This document shows, in pieces, positions 58,556 to 64,000 of a stretch of DNA of 64,000 nucleotides. Below the pieces are notes generated by a model. The model saw only the letters and a program-made list of their open reading frames with translations. It made no database searches and was not told the DNA's origin. The position numbers and the translations under genes are program-made. This DNA is from Linum tenue (Eukaryota > Streptophyta > Magnoliopsida > Malpighiales > Linaceae). Numbering within the stretch: position 1 is the stretch's first letter; each line of letters opens with the position of its first letter. Location of the stretch: positions 22,469,475 to 22,533,474 of the forward strand of contig CAMGYJ010000008.1 of assembly GCA_946122785.1 (NCBI GenBank), read 5' to 3'.

Positions 58556-59997
58556 CTTTCACATTGCACTAGCGTGGGCCCCGACCAGTTGGCCGGAAGA
58601 AGGTGAGGTATGAAATTTGATAATGTAATGGGGTGTATAGTTTATTGTTGTATAGTTTTTTTTGGGAAACATGTGATAAAAATAATGAATTTTAGCAGGA
58701 AAAAGACATGAATGATGCAACGAATCAAAAATCGGCCTTATGAACCAAAATCAAGTACCTGTTACCTTGTGAAACAATATTGTTTCTGGTAATATGATGA
58801 GGTGGAGTAAGTTTTATAGAAACCGAATTCCAGAAAATCAAATAAAAAGTCGCCTATCTCGTCGGTTTTTGGGAAATGAGCATCTCACAATTGTTGCGAG
58901 CTTTTACTCGGCCCATTGGCCGATTAATTTGCTTTATAAAACTTTCATCTTGTCATCATTGTGCTTTCTGGTTTTTGTCAGGCCATGATAAAATATAAGA
59001 AAATAAAGAACGAACAACACGGTTTGGGATAGGAACCGTCGTTGTCGTATGCCTAGAAAATGGTGGTAAACACGGACTCACCTGCCAAACTGGTTTGGAT
59101 TGAGATTTTTATCGAGTATCAGGGAACCATGTGATTATAAATTAGATTTGATCAAAATGGGCCAAAACTTGAAATTCAGCCTGTTTGACCGACTCATGCC
59201 AAATTCTAATTATTCTTTACTTTTAAACTTTCTATTTGTAAATAAAAATTAGTGAAAGAAAAGAGATGACTGCAATTCGCCCTTTGTACATCACTTATTC
59301 GGGAATAAAACCATAAAAATTCAAAAGGAACTGAAAATGTTTAGGATCGTTTTAATGTTTAAAATAACCAAATAGATCTTTCTGTTTAGTTTTATACTAA
59401 CAAATACCAAACGATTCCCTGTAAAATACACTATAATGATATCAAATAATTATATAATATATATTTGAAATGATAAAAATTGAACTAATTGGGTTGGTCG
59501 AGGTTGAACCATTGAATAACTTTAAAATACATTATATTTTAGCCACTAAGATATAAAATAATAACATAATATATATTATGCCAGAGAAAATAGCTTGTTT
59601 TAGAATGACAAACCAATGATGTTCATTTGTTTTATTTGATGGCCAAATCCCGTGTAGGTCAGGCCCATTCAACTCTTTTATTTTATGGTTAGCGGTTAGA
59701 CCATTAGATACCATGCATTAGTTTATTGTTAAATTTTTTATTTTTAGCAACAAAAAGGAGTATTGTTTTTGCCTTTTCATATATATTTTATCACCATGGA
59801 GAAATAAAAGAGCTTAAAGAAAAAATTGACACTCCTAGACCCGTTTAAATCCGCATGTGTACGGTAAGTTGGCCAGTTCCACAGAGGAAAGAGAAAAAAA
59901 GTGACACTCTCTATTCTACCCTTCCTACAAACGCTCCTGGAGCAGGGAATTTGAAATGGGGGAAGAGTTTTTTCCTCCCTGCTATTATATGTTTTTA
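58556..59997. other. AT-rich region without genes
   Basis: No coding region, RNA gene or clear element recognised. Confidence 0.5.
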
Positions 59998-60085
59998 ATT
60001 TAAAAAGGCAAAATCCACTTCCATAGCCATAACTTTGCACTTTGTGACAAATATAGCCAAATTTGAAAAAATATACAGAAATAGG

Positions 60086-60696
60086 CAGGGGCGGAGCTAC
60101 AGCTGGTCTCGGGAATCGTGAAAGTTACGTCTAAACTGTATCGATATTTTGAAAATTCCGTAAAAACTAACAAAGGGCTAATATGTTTAGTGTGCAAATT
60201 TGTTTAAACAAAGTAGGCTTAGTCAAGCGGGGAGTACATGAGTTATGATACAGCTAGTTGAGGGTTCGATCCCTACCCTTTGCAATTCTGTTACTTTTTT
60301 TTTGCTTTTTATTTTAATATATCTACATAATTACTCTTTTAAATTTATTATTTCTTGACTCATTTAATTAGATATAATTAATCTTTCAAGTTTCATGTTA
60401 TGATTTCTTCATTTCATTATTTCAATATTATTTCTTGACTCATTTAATTTCAAGTTTAGTTTTTTTTACCACTTTGCAATTTATTTCACTGAAAAATTAT
60501 CCATTTTGACCTTTCATAAGTTATTCTACATCAATATTTTGACTCTAATCATCTAAAATGATTAATCATAATACTAATAAAAGTAAAATTTACTTTGATT
60601 GTCTTGCTTAGTTTTAATTTTTTTATCACCCTTCTGCGGTTATAGTATTAAATAATTTTCGGCCCCCCCGAACGTCAAATCCTAGCTCCGCCCCTG
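60086..60696. mobile_element. hAT-type MITE nested in the MULE arm, 611 bp
   Basis: The ends CAGGGGCGGAGCTAC (60086) and CTAGCTCCGCCCCTG (ending 60696) are inverted repeats. A perfect 8-bp duplication gaaatagg flanks it (60078-60085 and 60697-60704). A tRNA-like stretch lies near the left end: an A-box-like TAGGCTTAGTCAAGCGG at 60214-60230 and a B-box-like GGGTTCGATCCCTA at 60262-60275. Confidence 0.9.
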
Positions 60697-61189
60697 GAAA
60701 TAGGCACAAATTTGAAACTATCTTGACAATTATAGCCATTTCCGTTAAATTTATTGACGGAGTTAGAGATGTTGTTGGCGTCCGTCAACAACAAGCTGAG
60801 ATGGCGCCTAATAAGCTTTTACGTCAACTCTAAGTCGACGTGTCATGCCACATGTCATGCCATGTCAGCTTAAAAATTAAAAATATTATTTATTACAAAA
60901 AAATATAATAAATAAATAATCTAATTGACCATCGTCTCTAAACCTCCTTCTCCATTTGACGGCCAACCTACTCCATTTTCATGGCCATAAACAAAACCTA
61001 AAAATCAAATGAAATTCACAACAACCAACCATTCATCCCTCTCACCACCACCACCACCATAATCTCTACGGTCCATCTTCTTCCTTCCCCTTCTGATTCC
61101 TCTTTAATTCTTCTTCCTTGTCACTTCTCACCACTAAGCCTTCTAATTTCACGGGCTTCATCAATTCCCCCCAATACTACATGGATCCC

Positions 61190-61530
61190 CCGCCTGCTTC
61201 ATCCATCTTTGGCAAAATAAACCTAGGTAGCCACCACCGTCCATCTCTTCGTACTCCACCCAGCCAAAGTCGAGTCCTTTGCTACTCTAGATGAAGAGAT
61301 CTCGGCCACCGTCCAAGAGGCAGACCAGCTGCTGCCGGATGAGATTCATCTTCTTCGTCTCCTTCCTTCACCTCCCCTTTATTCGAAAATCTCGTGGGTA
61401 ACGCCGAGGCAGTGGAGTGTCTGAAATCCCTGCTGCAGCAGAAGCTTGAGAGCCGTGAAGAAGAGGATGCGCTCAAAATCCTGACTCGTCTCGTGGCCGT
61501 GCAATCATGCCGCTGAGGGAGAGCAGCAAT
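61190..61530 (+). pseudogene. Captured gene fragment inside the MULE, unrecognised
   Basis: Plus-strand pieces read DEEISATVQEADQLLPDEIH and, in another frame, ENLVGNAEAVECLKSLLQQK followed by ESREEEDALKILTRLVAV. Such mixed helical sequence is clearly of coding origin, but I cannot name the parent. The frames do not join without a shift, and the minus strand is also open for 84 codons here, so direction is likely but not certain. Confidence 0.45.
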
Positions 61531-62154
61531 CTCCATCGCAGATCGAGAAACTAAAACCTAATCGACGCTATCTCCTTGCAGATTTCCTCCCTGAAAAACC
61601 ACCAGATCTGGGCGGTTTCCAAAGATCTGGGCGGTTATCAAATATGCCGCCGCTGGAAATCGACAATGAGCAGAGGGTACAAGTGAATCGTCGTCGATGT
61701 TGCGGCAAATCCTCCCTCCGTCAGTCGATGCTACGTCTGAATCCCTGTGTATTGTCGGATCGCGGAGGCGAGCTGGACCGTATCGAGTGGTGAATGGACC
61801 AAGGCTGATGAGTGCGTTCGTCGATTGAGAGTCGCCGGCAATTTTAAGTTTAGGTGGAATGGAGGTGGGATTTCTGTGAAGAGGAAAAGAGAAGAATTGG
61901 AAAGGGCGGATGAGGAAAAGAATGGTAAAGTAGGTTTTTTTTAATAAATATAATTAATTTAGTTTTCCACCATGACATGCCACATAGACCAAATAAAATA
62001 CAACCACATTCAACCTTTTGCCCAGTCAGCCGTCTTTATAATTCCGTTACATTAATGGACGGAATGGCTATTTCTGTGTATTTTTCCAAATTTGGCTATA
62101 TTTGTCACAAAGTGCAAAGTTATGGCTATGGAAGTGGATTTTGCCATTTAAAAA

Positions 62155-63535
62155 GATACAACAAATGTACTTAGTATGATTAGTTATGATACTTATTTTT
62201 TTTTTAAATAGTCATGGTTAGATTGCATTACATTTACATTCTGAATTAATTAATAACCCCCACTAATTAAGTCCTCTCCCCCCCCACAATGCAATGTACG
62301 CTGCACCTTGTTTCTATTTGCTACTAATATATATATTTTCCCTTCCTTTCTTAATGACTAACGTGTTGTGTTATTGTTCTTCTACTTCTTTTTTTATGAA
62401 AAATATTGTTCTTCCACTTCTGACTGCTGCGCTAATCGAGGTTCACATATGAATGATACAAAATACACAGACGCGTGTCTATGTCGGTGTCACAATGCAA
62501 ACGGCACTAAAATTAAAATTTAACCACCCAACACATGCAATTCGTCCCAGAGTTATTATTATGAATATGATTCGAGAGGGTCTTGAAGAGTTGACGTTGC
62601 TTCTTTCTCGAAACTCAACTTGATCGGTTTGTAAAAGTTGTTGATCAAACTTTGGCGTAAAAAGAGAGATTAGCAAGGCAAACTCGAGTTTGGATCAACA
62701 AATGAGCTTAATGAGTAAAATTAGCATTAATCTTTTCCTTTTGACTAAATAAGTAAATAATAGTTATCGTATTTAGATATTACTCTTTCCTCCACAAAAT
62801 TTGTGTCTGTTTTTACGACCCATATTTTATTTATTTCAAATTATATATATTGAGAAATATAACCCTAAATCTGTCTATAAGTTAGTTAGTAAATAATATA
62901 TATATGACTTCTTTGTTTGATATATCTTATGTGTATATTTTTATGGAGTTAGCGAATCAAACAAGATCTATTCAAACTCGACTTGTTGGTAGAAGTATTA
63001 GCAAAGTTTATGTTTTGTCAAACTTATACAAAGTGTTTTTTTACTTTAAAATCCAAATTCGGCCAAACACAACTATAAGTCTGTCGTTTGAAAAAGATGA
63101 AACGTATTATTTTATAACATAAAACATTGTTTTTGGATAATTAAATTTGGCAAAATATAATCTGAACAAAATAGTGCTACAATTATATGTTCATCATAAA
63201 TATGTAAATAAGAATAATACTCCTTTATTCTCATAAGTAAAAAGTGAAATTTTGTCAATATTAGTATTTAAAAAAATTGATTTATTCAGTATATATCCAA
63301 AAATATGAATTTATAACTTGAAGAACAAAATTGATTTAGTTTAGAGTAACAAATCCTATAACGGTAAAGTATGAAGTAAATTAACTTTCATAATAAGAAT
63401 TTAGTTGATATAGTTTGAATCTAAAGAACTTAGAAAATCTAAGTAGAATTAAATTGACATAGCTTGAATTTGAAGAATTTACAAAATTGAAATGTAAAAG
63501 TCAAGTTACCAAATTGACACATCTCCATGGGGAAG
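62155..63535. other. AT-rich region without genes
   Basis: Nothing supported. Short open frames here are AT-rich and uninformative. Confidence 0.5.
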
Positions 63536-63539
63536 TTAA

Positions 63540-63962
63540 TCTGCTAACTTGAAAATTCGTTAGCAGATACTAACTGATATCCAAAATACATGAACTAGTA
63601 TCCAAGTACTAAAGTATCTAGAGATCACATATTAGTATTCAAAGTTTGCTAACTGATATCCACCACGAATCAACTATTATCTCAAATTCACAAACAAATA
63701 TCTAGACAACACAGAATAATATCCATACAACACATAATTAGTATCCACATAACACATAAAAGTATCCAAATAACACATAAGAGTATCAATATTGAATACT
63801 AGTTGGTTGATTGTGGATATTAGTTGGTATCTGCTATCTGGATACTAGTTTGTGATGTTTTGAATACTAGTCTGTGCTATCTAGATACTCAGCAAACTTG
63901 GATACATGTTCATACATTTTGGATATTAGTTAGTATATACTAACAACTTATGCAGTTAGCAG
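63540..63962. mobile_element. Foldback element at the window end, about 420 bp
   Basis: The left end CTGCTAACTTG and the right end …GTTAGCAG are inverted. The arms, about 150-200 bp each, are built from repeated words such as ACTAGTATCCA, GATATTAGTT and ACTGATATCCA. The middle is an array of CACATAA(A/C)AGTATCCA-like units. It is non-coding, and the superfamily is not determined. Confidence 0.6.
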
Positions 63963-64000
63963 AATAACTAGGCTGCATCTCCATTAAACTACAAGGAATG

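Larger units (their letters stand above)
60007..62145. mobile_element. MULE with captured gene fragments and a nested hAT element, 2139 bp
   Basis: The arms begin GGCAAAATCCACTTCCATAG on the left and mirror this on the right. They continue inward about 130 bp through GCCAAATTTG and ACAGAAATAG. The 9-bp target duplication atttaaaaa is exact (59998-60006 and 62146-62154). The left arm is interrupted by a 611-bp hAT element. The interior (about 61000-61930) is GC-rich captured sequence. Without the nested insert the element would be about 1.5 kb, close to the other gene-carrying MULEs here. Confidence 0.87.

Noticed and set aside
60214..60290. Functional tRNA gene
   Set aside because: A- and B-box-like words are present, but I could not fold a complete acceptor stem and anticodon arm, and the stretch lies within a hAT MITE.

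Overview
The window reads as nuclear DNA of a eudicot plant. It is AT-rich and full of transposons, with a few intron-bearing genes. Introns are mostly GT-AG, and the recognisable host proteins have closest relatives in plants (Mediator subunit 19, an RNS2-type ribonuclease T2, plant RPA1-like OB-fold proteins). The species cannot be named from the sequence alone.

Layout. 0-9 kb is gene-poor: two Mutator-like (MULE) foldback elements (418-1223 and 2066-3518, the second carrying a GC-rich gene fragment), local tandem duplications, a 125-bp hairpin and a 717-bp hAT element with an exact 8-bp target duplication. 9.3-11.9 kb is a decayed L1-type LINE. 11.9-13.6 kb is degenerate tandem repeat, including a 193-bp unit. 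At 13.6 kb an 838-bp hAT element sits in that repeat, and a 10,050-bp Ty1-copia retrotransposon (14449-24498, probably Sirevirus-like) inserted into the hAT element's own target duplication. The copia element has two 1213-bp LTRs differing at about 7 sites, gag, pol and a third ORF. It is young but already damaged.

25-36 kb is the gene-rich part: a gene-fragment-carrying MULE (25076-26692) in the upstream region of an intact 509-residue conserved plant gene of unknown function that uses a GC-AG intron; a decayed RNS2-like ribonuclease T2 gene on the minus strand; and an intact five-exon MED19 gene. 37.4-39.5 kb is another MULE, with a striking 21-bp minisatellite. 39.6-43 kb holds a duplicated exon-like unit and no convincing protein gene.

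43.4-48.1 kb holds two tandem RPA1-like (replication protein A large subunit-like, single-stranded DNA binding) genes. Their exon lengths match almost base for base, and each carries its own frame- or splice-breaking lesion. A Helitron-like 3' terminus lies just downstream. 48.5-64 kb is AT-rich and gene-free: a 3' LINE remnant, foldback elements, a PIF/Harbinger element with a TTA duplication, a MULE (60007-62145) with a hAT element nested in its left arm, and a terminal foldback.

Two host genes look functional (the 509-residue gene and MED19). Three host-type genes look like pseudogenes. The most notable patterns are the group of long-TIR MULEs holding GC-rich gene fragments, the matched but independently broken RPA-like pair, and the copia gag and pol lying in one frame separated by a single UGA-CUA.
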